Part shown: positions 17,441 to 28,341 of the stretch, one piece after another
Layout of the letters: each line of letters begins with the position of its first letter
How positions within the stretch are numbered: the stretch's first letter is position 1
Origin: Oscillospiraceae bacterium
Lineage (GTDB): Bacteria; Bacillota; Clostridia; Oscillospirales; Oscillospiraceae
Length of the DNA: 64,000 nucleotides
Direction: 5' to 3'
Assembly (NCBI GenBank): GCA_015067835.1
Contig: SVLS01000008.1
Coordinates: 1 to 64,000, forward strand
Notes under the pieces: model-generated
Seen by the model: the letters and a program-made list of their open reading frames with translations, nothing else
What the model was told of the DNA's origin: nothing
Databases searched by the model: none
Program-made: the position numbers and the translations under genes

Positions 17441-18033
17441 TTATCGGCATCACCGGTGGAAGCGGTAGTGGGAAAACCACATTGCTTCAGCTCATCGCCC
17501 GGCAAGGCGGTGTTGTCTTTGACTGTGACGCCATTTATCACGAATTGCTGAAGTCCGACCCTTCCCTTTTGGCCTCTGTTTCCCGGCGTTTTCCCGGAAC
17601 TGTCACAAACGGCGTGTTGAATCGCAAGAAGCTGGGTGAAATCGTTTTTTCTCAGGAACAGGCTTTGCTGGATTTGAATGAAATTACCCATGCTGCTGTT
17701 AAAAACAGAGTGATGCAACTTTTGGAAAGCAAGCCAAGCCTTGCCGCCATCGACGCCATCGGTCTGTTTGAAGGAGCTCTGGATTCCATCTGCGATGTAA
17801 CCGTGGCAATTATTGCACCGGCACAAGTGCGCATTGCGCGGATTATGGCACGGGATGGCATCAGTGAAGAATATGCAAAACAGCGCATTGCAGCACAGCA
17901 TAGCGATGATTGGTTCGCCGCCCATTGTGATGCCGTATTGGAGAATACCGGCACAGAAGAAGAATTTACTGCAAAATGTCTTGCCTTTTTGGACAAGCTA
18001 GGTATAATAAAAGAAAAAGCAAAAGGAGAATGA
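17437..18033 (+). CDS. coaE: Dephospho-CoA kinase
   Basis: 198 residues. Phosphorylates the 3'-OH of dephospho-CoA, the last step of coenzyme A synthesis. P-loop GGSGSGKTT is at residues 7-15; the substrate-binding DCDAIYHELL and the lid region RIMARDGIS follow. Overlaps the Sua5 gene by 4 nt. Confidence 0.93.
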   Translation: MIIGITGGSGSGKTTLLQLIARQGGVVFDCDAIYHELLKSDPSLLASVSRRFPGTVTNGVLNRKKLGEIVFSQEQALLDLNEITHAAVKNRVMQLLESKPSLAAIDAIGLFEGALDSICDVTVAIIAPAQVRIARIMARDGISEEYAKQRIAAQHSDDWFAAHCDAVLENTGTEEEFTAKCLAFLDKLGIIKEKAKGE

Positions 18034-18035
18034 TT

Positions 18036-19421
18036 ATGACCAACGATGAATTGCGTGACTCCCTGCTGATGGCGCCCAAGAACGGCTACAGCCGTATCAC
18101 CGCCGCTCAGCGGGCCGAAATGGAAAGCTACTGCAAGGACTATATGGCTTTTATGGACGCTTGCAAGACTGAGCGCGAGGCAACCTCCTGGGCTGTTGCA
18201 GAAGCTGAAAAGCGTGGCTTCAAGCCTCTTTCCGCCGGAATGTCCGTCAATGCCGGTGACAAAATCTATTTTAATAACCGCGGCAAATCCATTATTCTGG
18301 CTGTTATCGGCTCTAAGTCTCTTGCCGAAGGTGCCAATATTTGCGCCGCCCATGTGGACTCTCCCCGGATGGACCTGAAGCCCAATCCCCTGTACGAGGA
18401 TTCCGAAATTGCCTACTTCAAGACCCACTATTACGGCGGCATCAAGAAGTACCAATGGCCTGCAGTCCCTCTGGCTCTGCACGGCGTTGTATGCAAAAAG
18501 GACGGCGAAACCGTTACCATCACCATCGGTGAAGATGATAACGATCCCATTTTGATGGTCTCTGACCTGCTGATTCACCTGTCTGCTGACCAGATGCAGA
18601 AAACTGCTGCTAAAGTAATTGAAGGCGAGCAGCTGAACATTATTCTGGGCACAGAGCCTCTGGAGGGCGAAGGCAGTGATATGGTGAAGCTGAACATTAT
18701 GAAGCTGCTGAACGAGAAATATGGCATTGTGGAATCCGATTTCCTGTCCGCTGAGCTGAATGTAGTACCTGCCGGCCGTTGCCGGGAGGCTGGTCTGGAC
18801 CGCAGTCTTCTCTCTGCCTATGGTCACGACGACCGGGTCTGCGCCTATGCGGAATTGGCCGCTATGTTTGCGCTGGATGTCCCCGCAAAGACCGCAGTCT
18901 GCATTCTGGCCGACAAGGAAGAAATCGGCTCCGTGGGTGTTACCGGTATGCAGAGCGATGCTTTCGAGTATTTTATGGAAACGCTGTGTGACGCACAGAA
19001 TGTCAAGCTGCGCACCTGCTTCGCCAATTCCTTCTGCCTGAGCGCGGATGTCTCCAACGCCTTTGACCCCAACTTTGCCGAGACCTGTGACCGTCGGAAC
19101 AATTCCAAACTGAATTACGGCGTATCGATTTGCAAGTACACCGGTGCTCGCGGCAAGAGCGGCGCATCCGATGCCTCTGCAGAAGCAATGAGCCATATTC
19201 GCACCGTCTTTGACAAGAGCGATGTCATTTGGCAGATTGCCACGCTGGGCAAGGTCGATCAGGGCGGCGGCGGCACCGTCGCGGCATATATGGCCAACCG
19301 CAATATTGTAACGGTGGATGCCGGTGTGCCTGTTTTGAGTATGCACGCGCCCTTGGAGCTGGTTTCCAAGCTGGACTGCTATGAAACAATGCTTGCCTGC
19401 AAAGCCATCTACCTGGCTTAA
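18036..19421 (+). CDS. M18-family aminopeptidase
   Basis: A 461-residue dinuclear-zinc aminopeptidase of the ApeA/DNPEP type, which removes N-terminal, often acidic, residues from peptides in the cytoplasm. Metal-site motifs are AAHVDSPRMD, GHDDRVCAY, DKEEIGS and the C-terminal LSMHAPLEL. The start at 18036 has AAAGGAGAATG upstream and only 2 nt separate it from coaE, so the genes form an operon. Confidence 0.95.
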   Translation: MTNDELRDSLLMAPKNGYSRITAAQRAEMESYCKDYMAFMDACKTEREATSWAVAEAEKRGFKPLSAGMSVNAGDKIYFNNRGKSIILAVIGSKSLAEGANICAAHVDSPRMDLKPNPLYEDSEIAYFKTHYYGGIKKYQWPAVPLALHGVVCKKDGETVTITIGEDDNDPILMVSDLLIHLSADQMQKTAAKVIEGEQLNIILGTEPLEGEGSDMVKLNIMKLLNEKYGIVESDFLSAELNVVPAGRCREAGLDRSLLSAYGHDDRVCAYAELAAMFALDVPAKTAVCILADKEEIGSVGVTGMQSDAFEYFMETLCDAQNVKLRTCFANSFCLSADVSNAFDPNFAETCDRRNNSKLNYGVSICKYTGARGKSGASDASAEAMSHIRTVFDKSDVIWQIATLGKVDQGGGGTVAAYMANRNIVTVDAGVPVLSMHAPLELVSKLDCYETMLACKAIYLA

Positions 19422-19434
19422 TATTTAAATCAAC

Positions 19435-19525
19435 GTCATTGCGAGGAGCGAAGCGACGTGGCAATCTCCATAATCCCCCAGAATGCTGAAGGGATTGCCA
19501 CGGGCCTTACGGCCCTCGCAATGAC
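19435..19525. repeat. Dispersed palindromic repeat, copy 2
   Basis: GTCATTGCGA at the left end and TCGCAATGAC at the right, with internal GGCAATC...GATTGCC. It lies between the M18 peptidase gene and the rodA-like gene. Confidence 0.85.
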
Positions 19526-19613
19526 ATTTTTATACCGCTTTTCTTTACATTTCGTCTATTTACTTTTTTCTAATATAATGTTACAATGAGAAAGCTGGAA
19601 AGGAGGATGTACG

Positions 19614-20780
19614 ATGCGCGAGTTTTGGCAAGAATTGAAAAGCTTTTTCCGCAAGGGCGATATGGTCTTGCTGATTCTGTGTCTGGCCACCTCTGCTTTC
19701 GGCTGTCTGGTTGTGGCAAGCGCCACCAGTGCTGTTAAATTTGGCGGATCTACCCGTTATATTGTCATTCAGATGGGCACCACGCTCATTGGTGTTTTAA
19801 TGTTTATGATAATGTCCTCCATCGATACGGACATTTTTGCAGAAAAGCGTACCGCTTTTACCATTGTAAACATTTTCCTTCTTCTGCTGCTGATTCCCTT
19901 CGGAACGGATAATAACACCGGCAACCGCAGCTGGATTCCCATCCCCATCATCAATATCCATGTTCAGCCGGCAGAAATTTGCAAAATCCTGTATATTCTG
20001 ATTATGGCATCCATTATGTCGTCCCACCAAAACCGACTGTCCCGTCCCGGTCCCGTTTTTCATATGTTCATCCATTTTCTGCTGCTGGCAGGAGGCAATT
20101 ATCTGATTTCCAAGGATTTGGGCGTTACCTTGATTTTTGCCGCCATTTTCATCGGAATGTTTATCGCCGGCGGTGTGCGAATGCTGTGGACTTTGGGATT
20201 CGCCGGAACTCTTGCGGTTATTTCCCCGATTATATGGGAAAAGGTTTTCTCCGAAGAACAGCGCAACCGTATCCTTGTGTTGATTATACCGGAAATCATC
20301 GACCCCACCGGGCTGGATGAACGGTGGCATACCACCCAAAGCCTGCTGTCCCTCACCGGCGGCGGTATGTTGGGACAGGGGCTGTTTAATGGCTACCGCA
20401 CACAGCGCGGCGACCTGTTCGCGCAGCATACGGACTATATTTTCTCCACCATTGGCGAAGAATTGGGCTATGTAGGCTGCCTGATTGTGATTATACTGAT
20501 GCTGGCCATCATTGGGCGTTGTGTATGGGTTGGTACGCAAACCAAGGACTATATGCGGCGGATGGTTTGTTTCGGCGCTGCGTTTGCGCTGATGTTCCAG
20601 GTGATGATTAACATTGGTATGTGTCTGGGTGTTATGCCGGTTATTGGCTTGACTCTCCCCCTTATCAGCTACGGCGGCAGTTCTATTATCACTACTTACG
20701 CTTTGCTGGGGTTGGTTTCAGGTGTCCACGCGCGACCCTCTCCACGCAGCCACGAGCGTTATATCCGTGCCCCGCTGTAA
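19614..20780 (+). CDS. SEDS-family peptidoglycan polymerase (RodA/FtsW/SpoVE-like)
   Basis: A 388-residue polytopic membrane protein with about ten hydrophobic segments. SEDS proteins polymerise lipid II into glycan strands with a class B penicillin-binding protein. Signature stretches are NRSWIPI, AEICKILYI, QHTDYIFSTIGEELG and the C-terminal GLTLPLISYGGSSI. GGAGG precedes the ATG. RodA (elongation) and FtsW/SpoVE (division/sporulation) cannot be separated by eye. No penicillin-binding protein gene is adjacent. A TATAAT at 19574-19579 may be its -10, but the -35 is poor. Confidence 0.9.
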   Translation: MREFWQELKSFFRKGDMVLLILCLATSAFGCLVVASATSAVKFGGSTRYIVIQMGTTLIGVLMFMIMSSIDTDIFAEKRTAFTIVNIFLLLLLIPFGTDNNTGNRSWIPIPIINIHVQPAEICKILYILIMASIMSSHQNRLSRPGPVFHMFIHFLLLAGGNYLISKDLGVTLIFAAIFIGMFIAGGVRMLWTLGFAGTLAVISPIIWEKVFSEEQRNRILVLIIPEIIDPTGLDERWHTTQSLLSLTGGGMLGQGLFNGYRTQRGDLFAQHTDYIFSTIGEELGYVGCLIVIILMLAIIGRCVWVGTQTKDYMRRMVCFGAAFALMFQVMINIGMCLGVMPVIGLTLPLISYGGSSIITTYALLGLVSGVHARPSPRSHERYIRAPL

Positions 20781-20807
20781 GAATCTCTTTACAAAAGAGA
20801 TTCTTAC
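20777..20807. terminator. Strong hairpin after the SEDS gene
   Basis: 14-bp perfect stem (GTAAGAATCTCTTT / AAAGAGATTCTTAC) with a 3-nt loop ACA, beginning within the stop codon. No U-run follows, so it may be a stabilising or weak terminator. Confidence 0.5.
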
Positions 20808-20834
20808 GGTTCCTTGGATTTTCGAAAATAGTTG

Positions 20835-20863
20835 TTGCAAAATGGAGCAAACTATGCTATAAT
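20835..20863 (+). promoter_or_regulatory. Sigma-A promoter of the tRNA-Gln/tRNA-Lys pair
   Basis: TTGCAA (20835-20840), 17-bp spacer, TATAAT (20858-20863), 32 nt before the tRNA-Gln 5' end. Confidence 0.7.
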
Positions 20864-20895
20864 GTCCACCGTGTCCGAGGGTCGGCAGGAAACAT

Positions 20896-20970
20896 TGGGA
20901 TGTCGCCAAGCGGTAAGGCACCAGACTTTGACTCTGGCATTCGTAGGTTCAAATCCTGCCATCCCAGCCA
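20896..20970 (+). tRNA. tRNA-Gln (anticodon TTG)
   Basis: Complete cloverleaf: acceptor TGGGATG / CATCCCA, anticodon stem CCAGA / TCTGG around loop CTTTGAC, T-arm GGTTCAAATCC. CCA is encoded at the 3' end. Confidence 0.95.
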
Positions 20971-20976
20971 TTTTTT

Positions 20977-21052
20977 GATCCGCTAGCTCAGTTGGCAGAG
21001 CAACTGCCTTTTAAGCAGTGGGTCCGGAGTTCGAATCTCCGGCGGATCACCA
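20977..21052 (+). tRNA. tRNA-Lys (anticodon TTT)
   Basis: Acceptor GATCCGC / GCGGATC, anticodon stem ACTGC / GCAGT around CTTTTAA, T-arm GTTCGAATC, encoded CCA. Six nt after tRNA-Gln, in the same transcript. Confidence 0.96.
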
Positions 21053-21090
21053 AAAAGAGGAAGATATCATCCGGTATCTTCCTCTTTTTT
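21052..21090 (+). terminator. Rho-independent terminator of the tRNA pair
   Basis: 15-bp stem AAAAAGAGGAAGATA / TATCTTCCTCTTTTT with an 8-nt loop and a T-run. Confidence 0.9.
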
Positions 21091-21150
21091 ATTGTAGAAA
21101 TGACCAATGATGCGATTATTACGGCACTCTAACGGTTTCTCCAAATTTCA

Positions 21151-21179
21151 TTGACACTTTCCCCTTTTTATGGTAAAAT
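21151..21179 (+). promoter_or_regulatory. Sigma-A promoter of the O-antigen-ligase-like gene
   Basis: Consensus -35 TTGACA (21151-21156), 17-bp spacer, -10 TAAAAT (21174-21179). Confidence 0.75.
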
Positions 21180-21229
21180 GTGACCAAATGGCGATATTTA
21201 ACCATTTTACGACGAAAGGAGATGAGGCG

Positions 21230-22633
21230 GTGGATGCGCTGACTCGCTCACCCTATGTGCGCGCCTTCGACGAATTTCTCTATAAGCCTGCCTACTTTCT
21301 GTTGATAGGCTTCCTGACCATCATTGCGAATTTCTTCGGTGCAGAGCTGTTTACATACACCTGCTTCACCGTTATTCTTCTATACCTCTGTTTTTTAGGG
21401 CGAGACCTGCTTCCGATCATCCCCATGGCGGTCTGTGCCTACATTGCCCCTTCCCGGGCAAACAACCCCGGTCGTAACACGCAGTCCGTTTTCTCTATGG
21501 AAAACGGCGGCATTTATCTCATCATCCTTGCTGTTTTGATGGTCGCTGCCCTTGTTTATCGTTTGATTCGCGACCCGGAATTAGGCCAAAAGGCCTTTTG
21601 GAAAACCAAGCGGAAGCTGCTGCCGGGTATGCTTGTTCTTTGCGGTGCTTACCTGCTGTCCGGTTTGGGAACGGAGCAGCTGACCAAGGTTGCCGGGCGA
21701 AATATTGTGTTTGCACTGTTGCAATGCGCCGCAATCGTAGCTCTTTACTTTATCCTTACCGGCACTGTCAAATGGGACAAAGCCCCTAAAGCCTACCTGG
21801 CCTGGACGGGTATGTGCGTCGGCTATGTGCTGTTGGCAGAATTGATTTTTATCTTCCTGCGCTATAACATCATTCAAAACGGCGTGATTCAGCGCACGCA
21901 CATATACTCCGGTTGGGGACATTACAATAACATTGGTGCCTTGCTTGCCATCATGATTCCCTTCCCCTTCTTTCTAACCGGCAAAGGAAAATACACTTCC
22001 TTTTTCTATTTTTCCGGTGCTCTGTTCCTGGGCGGCTTGTTATTCACCTGTTCCCGCGGCTCGATTTTGTGCGGTGTAATCGCTTATCTGGCTTCTTACG
22101 TCATTTCTCTGCTGCACAGCCGTCACGCCCGGGCGAATGCGGTTATTCACATTGTCACCGTCCTTGTGCTGGTATGCATTGTTGTTTTGTTCCGGGAGCG
22201 GCTGTATCGTTTGTTCCAGGCTCTGCTGGATCGCAAGTTTGATCCTGCCCAACGAATTCAGGGATACATCGCCGGCTGGAAGCAGTTCTTAAGCGCGCCG
22301 GTATTTGGTTCTACTTTCTATCCGGTGGATTTTGACCTGTATCAATGGTCCTCCTCTGCGGCGTTCACTTCCTTCTTTCCTGCCAGATGGCACAACACCG
22401 TTATTCAGCTCCTTGCTTCCTGCGGCATTGTGGGATTGTTGGCCTATGGCTATCACCGCATCCAGACGCTGATGCTTTTCCTGAAGCCTTTTTCCAGTAA
22501 GAAGCTGTTTCCGCTGGTGTCAATGCTGACCCTTTTGCTTACCAGCCTGCTGGACTGCCACTTCTTCAATGTGGGGCCTGTGCTGTTCTACTCGATGATG
22601 CTGGCTTTCGTGGAAAAACGACTTGATCAATAA
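21230..22633 (+). CDS. O-antigen ligase/polymerase-like (Wzy/WaaL superfamily) membrane protein
   Basis: A 467-residue integral membrane protein with about 11-12 hydrophobic segments. Before the last helices lies a large external loop (about 340-390) containing RIQGYIAGWKQFLSAPVFG and the WHNTVIQLLASCGIVG segment, the pattern of Wzy_C/O-antigen-ligase proteins that join or polymerise glycans on lipid carriers. GTG at 21230 is preferred: AAAGGAG lies 8 nt upstream and the frame before it overlaps the -10 region of the promoter. It stands alone in its own transcription unit, without glycosyltransferase genes nearby, so the substrate is unknown. Confidence 0.75.
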   Translation: MDALTRSPYVRAFDEFLYKPAYFLLIGFLTIIANFFGAELFTYTCFTVILLYLCFLGRDLLPIIPMAVCAYIAPSRANNPGRNTQSVFSMENGGIYLIILAVLMVAALVYRLIRDPELGQKAFWKTKRKLLPGMLVLCGAYLLSGLGTEQLTKVAGRNIVFALLQCAAIVALYFILTGTVKWDKAPKAYLAWTGMCVGYVLLAELIFIFLRYNIIQNGVIQRTHIYSGWGHYNNIGALLAIMIPFPFFLTGKGKYTSFFYFSGALFLGGLLFTCSRGSILCGVIAYLASYVISLLHSRHARANAVIHIVTVLVLVCIVVLFRERLYRLFQALLDRKFDPAQRIQGYIAGWKQFLSAPVFGSTFYPVDFDLYQWSSSAAFTSFFPARWHNTVIQLLASCGIVGLLAYGYHRIQTLMLFLKPFSSKKLFPLVSMLTLLLTSLLDCHFFNVGPVLFYSMMLAFVEKRLDQ

Positions 22634-22640
22634 AAGAAAC

Positions 22641-22669
22641 GGTCTGCTGCAAATCGCAGCAGACCTTTT

Positions 22670-22675
<6 letters not shown>
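22641..22675. terminator. Shared terminator between the ligase-like gene and atpC
   Basis: 10-bp stem GGTCTGCTGC / GCAGCAGACC followed by TTTTTTATTT on plus. On minus the tail is GTTTCTTTTA, so it can end the convergent atp operon as well. Confidence 0.85.
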
Positions 22676-24585
<1,910 letters not shown>

Positions 24586-24595
24586 GGAATGATTT

Positions 24596-25429
24596 TTATG
24601 AGCCTGCGACAATCTCCGTAATTTCCTGCGTAATCGCCGCCTGGCGCGCTTGGTTAAACTTCAGGCTCAGCTCGCCAATCATTTCCTCTGCATTCTGCGT
24701 CGCCGCATTCATCGCTGTTCTGCGGGCTGCCTGCTCCGAGGCACGGCTTTCGCACAATGCGCCATAGAGAACGCCGCCCAAATACTCGGGAATGATGGCT
24801 TCCAAAACTGCCTCGCACCCCGGCTCATAGAGCACTTCCTTGCCGGATTTCTCCGCTGCTTCCGGTGTCAGCGGAAGTAAACGCAGGGTTTCCGGAACCT
24901 GAGAAAGTGCCGATACAAACTTGGTGTACAGGACAACAATTTCGTCGAATTCGCCCTGGCAATAGCACTTGCAGAGGTGCTTCGCAATGGAGAAGCAGTC
25001 GCCAACGGTGACGCTTGCCGCCTCTGCACCATCTGTCAGCATCGGAATCTGACGGGCTTTAAAGAATTCTGTCGCCTTTTTACCAACAGGAAGCACCACT
25101 GCATCCTGCTCTTTCATTGCCCCGTAGGCCGCCTTCAGCAGATTGCTGTTATAGCCGCCTGCCAAGCCACGGTCGCCGGCGAACACCACATAAGCAGTGC
25201 GCTTCACCGGACGCTGCTGCAAATACGGAGATTCCTCCGCAGATCCGGAAGCAACAATGTCCCCAATGGTATCCAAAAGCGTTTCATAATAAGGACGGGC
25301 TGCAGCAACGCGCTGCTGCGTATGGCGCAGCTTGGATGCTGCTACCATTTCCATCGCACGGGTTATTTGCTTGGTGGATTCCATACTGCGAATACGGTTT
25401 TTAATTTCCTTGGTGGAGACGGTTGCCAT
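24596..25429 (-). CDS. atpG: ATP synthase F1 subunit gamma
   Basis: A 277-residue central rotor shaft. Signature N-terminus KEIKNRIRSMESTKQITRAMEMVAASKLR (part of the coiled coil) and C-terminal RRTAMNAATQNAEEMI. GGAGGG precedes the ATG. Confidence 0.97.
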   Translation of the reverse strand: MATVSTKEIKNRIRSMESTKQITRAMEMVAASKLRHTQQRVAAARPYYETLLDTIGDIVASGSAEESPYLQQRPVKRTAYVVFAGDRGLAGGYNSNLLKAAYGAMKEQDAVVLPVGKKATEFFKARQIPMLTDGAEAASVTVGDCFSIAKHLCKCYCQGEFDEIVVLYTKFVSALSQVPETLRLLPLTPEAAEKSGKEVLYEPGCEAVLEAIIPEYLGGVLYGALCESRASEQAARRTAMNAATQNAEEMIGELSLKFNQARQAAITQEITEIVAGS

Positions 25430-25447
25430 ACGCTCCCTCCTTTCTTA

Positions 25448-26959
25448 TCAGGGATTGAGGATTTCCTTTAACAGCTGCGTTAATGCCGCTTTCAGTTTTT
25501 CCTCGGTATCCGCTTCCAGCTTTCCGGTATTGCGGATTTCTTCCAGCACATCACTGTGCCGATTGTCCATAAATTCCTGCAAACGGCGCTCAAATTCCGG
25601 CACCTGCTCCACAGGAATATCCTTCAGGTATCCCTTGGTAACTGCATAGAGAATACATACCTGATGCGCCACTTCCACCGGCGCATTATTTTTTTGCTTC
25701 AGCACCGCCACAATGCGTTCGCCCTGAGAAAGTCTGTCCTTGGTATCTGCATCCAGGTCAGAGCCGAACTGCGCAAAGCTCTGCAGCTCGCGGTACTGAG
25801 AATACAGCAGCTTCAGGCTGCCGGACACCTTCTTCATTGCCTTAATCTGCGCATCGCCGCCCACACGGGAAACGGAGATGCCGGGATTGACCGCCGGCAT
25901 AATGCCGCTGTTAAACAGCTCAGATTCCAGGAAAATCTGACCGTCGGTAATGGAAATGACATTGGTGGGAATGTAGGCAGACACGTCGCCGGCCTGGGTC
26001 TCGATAATGGGCAATGCCGTCAGACTGCCGCCACCCAGCTTGTCAGACAGCTGTGCCGCTCTTTCCAACAAACGGGAGTGGAGATAGAATACATCGCCGG
26101 GATAAGCTTCCCGTCCGGGCGGACGGCGAATCAGCAGAGAGATAGCGCGGTAAGCCACCGCATGCTTGCTCAAGTCATCATAAATCACCAGAACATCCTT
26201 GCCCTGATGCATAAAATGCTCGCCCATGGTACAGCCCGTATAAGGGGCGATATACTGCATCGGTGCCAATTCTGACGCCGTTGCGGATACCACGATGGTG
26301 TAATCCATCGCACCGCCCAGAGTCAACCCCTCCACCACCTGAGCAACGGTGGAACGCTTCTGGCCAATGGCCACATAGATGCAGATAACATTCTTCCCCT
26401 TCTGGTTCAGAATGGTATCGGTAACAATGGTGGTTTTGCCGGTTTGCCGGTCGCCGATAATCAATTCTCTCTGACCACGGCCAATGGGAATCATAGAGTC
26501 GATTGCCTTGATGCCGGTCTGCAAGGGGCGGCTGACGTGCTGGCGGTCAATGATGCCGGGTGCCGGCATTTCAATGGGGCGATAAGCCTCTGCCTCAATA
26601 TCCCCTTTGCCATCGATGGGCTCACCGAGGGCGTTCACCACCCGTCCAATCAAGGCCTTGCCCACCGGAACGGATACCACCTTTCCGGTACGCTTAACGG
26701 TATCGCCTTCCTTGATTCCGCTGTCAGAGCCCAGAATAACGACGGAGACTGTCTCCTCTTCCAGGTTTTGCGCCATACCGTAAGAGCCATTGGGGAATTC
26801 CAGCAATTCGCCGGCCATACAGCTATTCAGGCCGGAAACTCTTGCAATACCGTCGCCCACCAGAATAACGACGCCGGTTTCACTTTCTTCCAGCTTGTTC
26901 TCATAATTTTTAATTTGGGCACGAATAATCTTCGTGATTTCTTCGGGTCTTAATTCCAT
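25448..26959 (-). CDS. atpA: ATP synthase F1 subunit alpha
   Basis: 503 residues. Walker [10 protein letters not shown], arginine-finger region [16 protein letters not shown] and the family signature [13 protein letters not shown]. Non-catalytic nucleotide subunit of F1. The ATG of MELRPEE at 26959 is chosen because AGCAGGA lies just upstream. An alternative ATG at 26980 overlaps the atpH stop (ATGA) but lacks a ribosome site. Confidence 0.96.
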   Translation of the reverse strand: MELRPEEITKIIRAQIKNYENKLEESETGVVILVGDGIARVSGLNSCMAGELLEFPNGSYGMAQNLEEETVSVVILGSDSGIKEGDTVKRTGKVVSVPVGKALIGRVVNALGEPIDGKGDIEAEAYRPIEMPAPGIIDRQHVSRPLQTGIKAIDSMIPIGRGQRELIIGDRQTGKTTIVTDTILNQKGKNVICIYVAIGQKRSTVAQVVEGLTLGGAMDYTIVVSATASELAPMQYIAPYTGCTMGEHFMHQGKDVLVIYDDLSKHAVAYRAISLLIRRPPGREAYPGDVFYLHSRLLERAAQLSDKLGGGSLTALPIIETQAGDVSAYIPTNVISITDGQIFLESELFNSGIMPAVNPGISVSRVGGDAQIKAMKKVSGSLKLLYSQYRELQSFAQFGSDLDADTKDRLSQGERIVAVLKQKNNAPVEVAHQVCILYAVTKGYLKDIPVEQVPEFERRLQEFMDNRHSDVLEEIRNTGKLEADTEEKLKAALTQLLKEILNP

Positions 26960-26979
26960 ACTGTTCCTGCTTTCTACCA

Positions 26980-27519
26980 TCAGAGTATGGTGTTATTCAG
27001 CAATGTCCGCACCGACTCCAAGCGATGGGTAACGGTATCATCCAGACATTTGCCGTCAAAATCCAGGCGAATACCGCCCAGAACATCGGCATCCACACGG
27101 TTTGTCAAAGCAATCGCTTTTCCGGTGCGTGCCTCCAATTTTTCAGTCAGCCGCTTTATCTGGCCGGCATCCAGCGCAACGGCAGTCACTGCCGTTACGG
27201 GCAAGATGTTATTTGCCTCGTTGTACCGGGTCTCGTACGCCGTACAACAGTTGGAGAATTGGCGCACATACCCCTTCTGTGTGAGAATTTTCAGAAAATT
27301 CAGCACATAAGGGTGCACCTGGGTGGCAAAGCTGTCATCCAGAATTTTGCACCGTTCTTCCTTTGACAGACGGTGAGCCGCCAGCAGCGACAGATAGGAA
27401 GGCTCCTGGGAAAAGCTTTTATTCAGCACTTGCAGCTGATGTAAAATCTCCGCGGACAATCCTTCTGCTTCTGCCAGGTCATACAGCGCACCGCCGTATA
27501 TTGTTCCAATCTCCGTCAT
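26980..27519 (-). CDS. atpH: ATP synthase F1 subunit delta
   Basis: A 179-residue stator subunit linking the alpha N-termini to subunit b. Family pattern: helical N-terminal domain ([14 protein letters not shown]) and C-terminal [22 protein letters not shown]. Overlaps atpF by 4 nt. Confidence 0.93.
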   Translation of the reverse strand: MTEIGTIYGGALYDLAEAEGLSAEILHQLQVLNKSFSQEPSYLSLLAAHRLSKEERCKILDDSFATQVHPYVLNFLKILTQKGYVRQFSNCCTAYETRYNEANNILPVTAVTAVALDAGQIKRLTEKLEARTGKAIALTNRVDADVLGGIRLDFDGKCLDDTVTHRLESVRTLLNNTIL

Positions 27520-28016
27520 ACTGACTCACCCAACTGGTTGATAAAGCCGTCCACCAATGCGGCGTGATCCGCCTCATTGAGCTCCCGCTCCACTACCTTT
27601 TCCGCAATGGCCATCGCAATGTCGGAAATTTCGTTCTTGGCATCGTTTAATGCCTTCTTTTTCTCCAGCGCAATGTCTGCAGATGCCTTTGCAAGAATTG
27701 CAGAGGCCTCCTCATTCGCCTGACGAACAATTTCTTCCTCCCGATGCTGACCGCGAGCAACAGCTTCCTTTACCAGTCGTTCACCGGTCTGATTTGCCGC
27801 TTCCAGCTTCCGGGTATATTCCTGCTCCATTGCAAGGGCGTGTTCTTTGGCCGCATCCGCCTCATCGTACATCGTGTCGATTTCTTGTTGGCGGCTGTCA
27901 ATCATTTTTTTCACCGGGACAAACAAAAATTTCTTTGCCACGAAAAATATCGCCAGCGTATTCAATAATACAAACAGCGCCGTCCAGAAATTAACGCCGA
28001 TAAAACTTTCAAACAC
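27516..28016 (-). CDS. atpF: ATP synthase Fo subunit b
   Basis: 166 residues. One N-terminal membrane helix (about 8-26) followed by a long charged coiled coil, forming the peripheral stalk. It starts at GTG 28016 with AAAGGAG upstream. Confidence 0.94.
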   Translation of the reverse strand: MFESFIGVNFWTALFVLLNTLAIFFVAKKFLFVPVKKMIDSRQQEIDTMYDEADAAKEHALAMEQEYTRKLEAANQTGERLVKEAVARGQHREEEIVRQANEEASAILAKASADIALEKKKALNDAKNEISDIAMAIAEKVVERELNEADHAALVDGFINQLGESV

Positions 28017-28058
28017 TTGTGTTACTCCTTTCTGCCGAGATGATGAGAAAGGGTACTC

Positions 28059-28304
28059 TTACATTGCAAACAGAATCAGAATTGCAACCAGCAAAGAGTA
28101 AATACCAGTCGTTTCCGTAACAGCACAACCGGTAATCATATTGGTACGCAGGGTGCTTGCCATCTCAGGCTGGCGGGCCATGCCCTCCAGTGCGCGGCTA
28201 ACTGCATTACCTTCACCCAGAGCAGGGCCGATAGCACCGATACCCATACAAAGTCCGGCGCCCAATGCCTTACCGATAATTGCCAAAGCTTCAGCCATTT
28301 CCAT
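28059..28304 (-). CDS. atpE: ATP synthase Fo subunit c (sodium-type binding-site signature)
   Basis: An 81-residue helical hairpin forming the rotor ring. The ion-carrying carboxylate is E64 in AVTETTGIYSLL. V62, T65, T66 and Y69 surround it in the pattern of Na+-binding c-rings (Ilyobacter/Acetobacterium type: Val, Glu, Ser/Thr, Thr, Tyr). The partner position, usually Gln, is here E31 (GPALGEG). GGAGG precedes the ATG. Sodium coupling is inferred from these residues, not shown. Confidence 0.95.
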   Translation of the reverse strand: MEMAEALAIIGKALGAGLCMGIGAIGPALGEGNAVSRALEGMARQPEMASTLRTNMITGCAVTETTGIYSLLVAILILFAM

Positions 28305-28341
28305 AATAATATCCTCCTAAAAAACTTTTTTAATTTACAAT

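Noticed and set aside
20777-20807. The hairpin after the SEDS gene as part of a riboswitch or small RNA
   Set aside because: It begins in the stop codon, is a single perfect stem and is followed directly by a tRNA promoter; a terminator-like or stabilising hairpin is the simpler reading.
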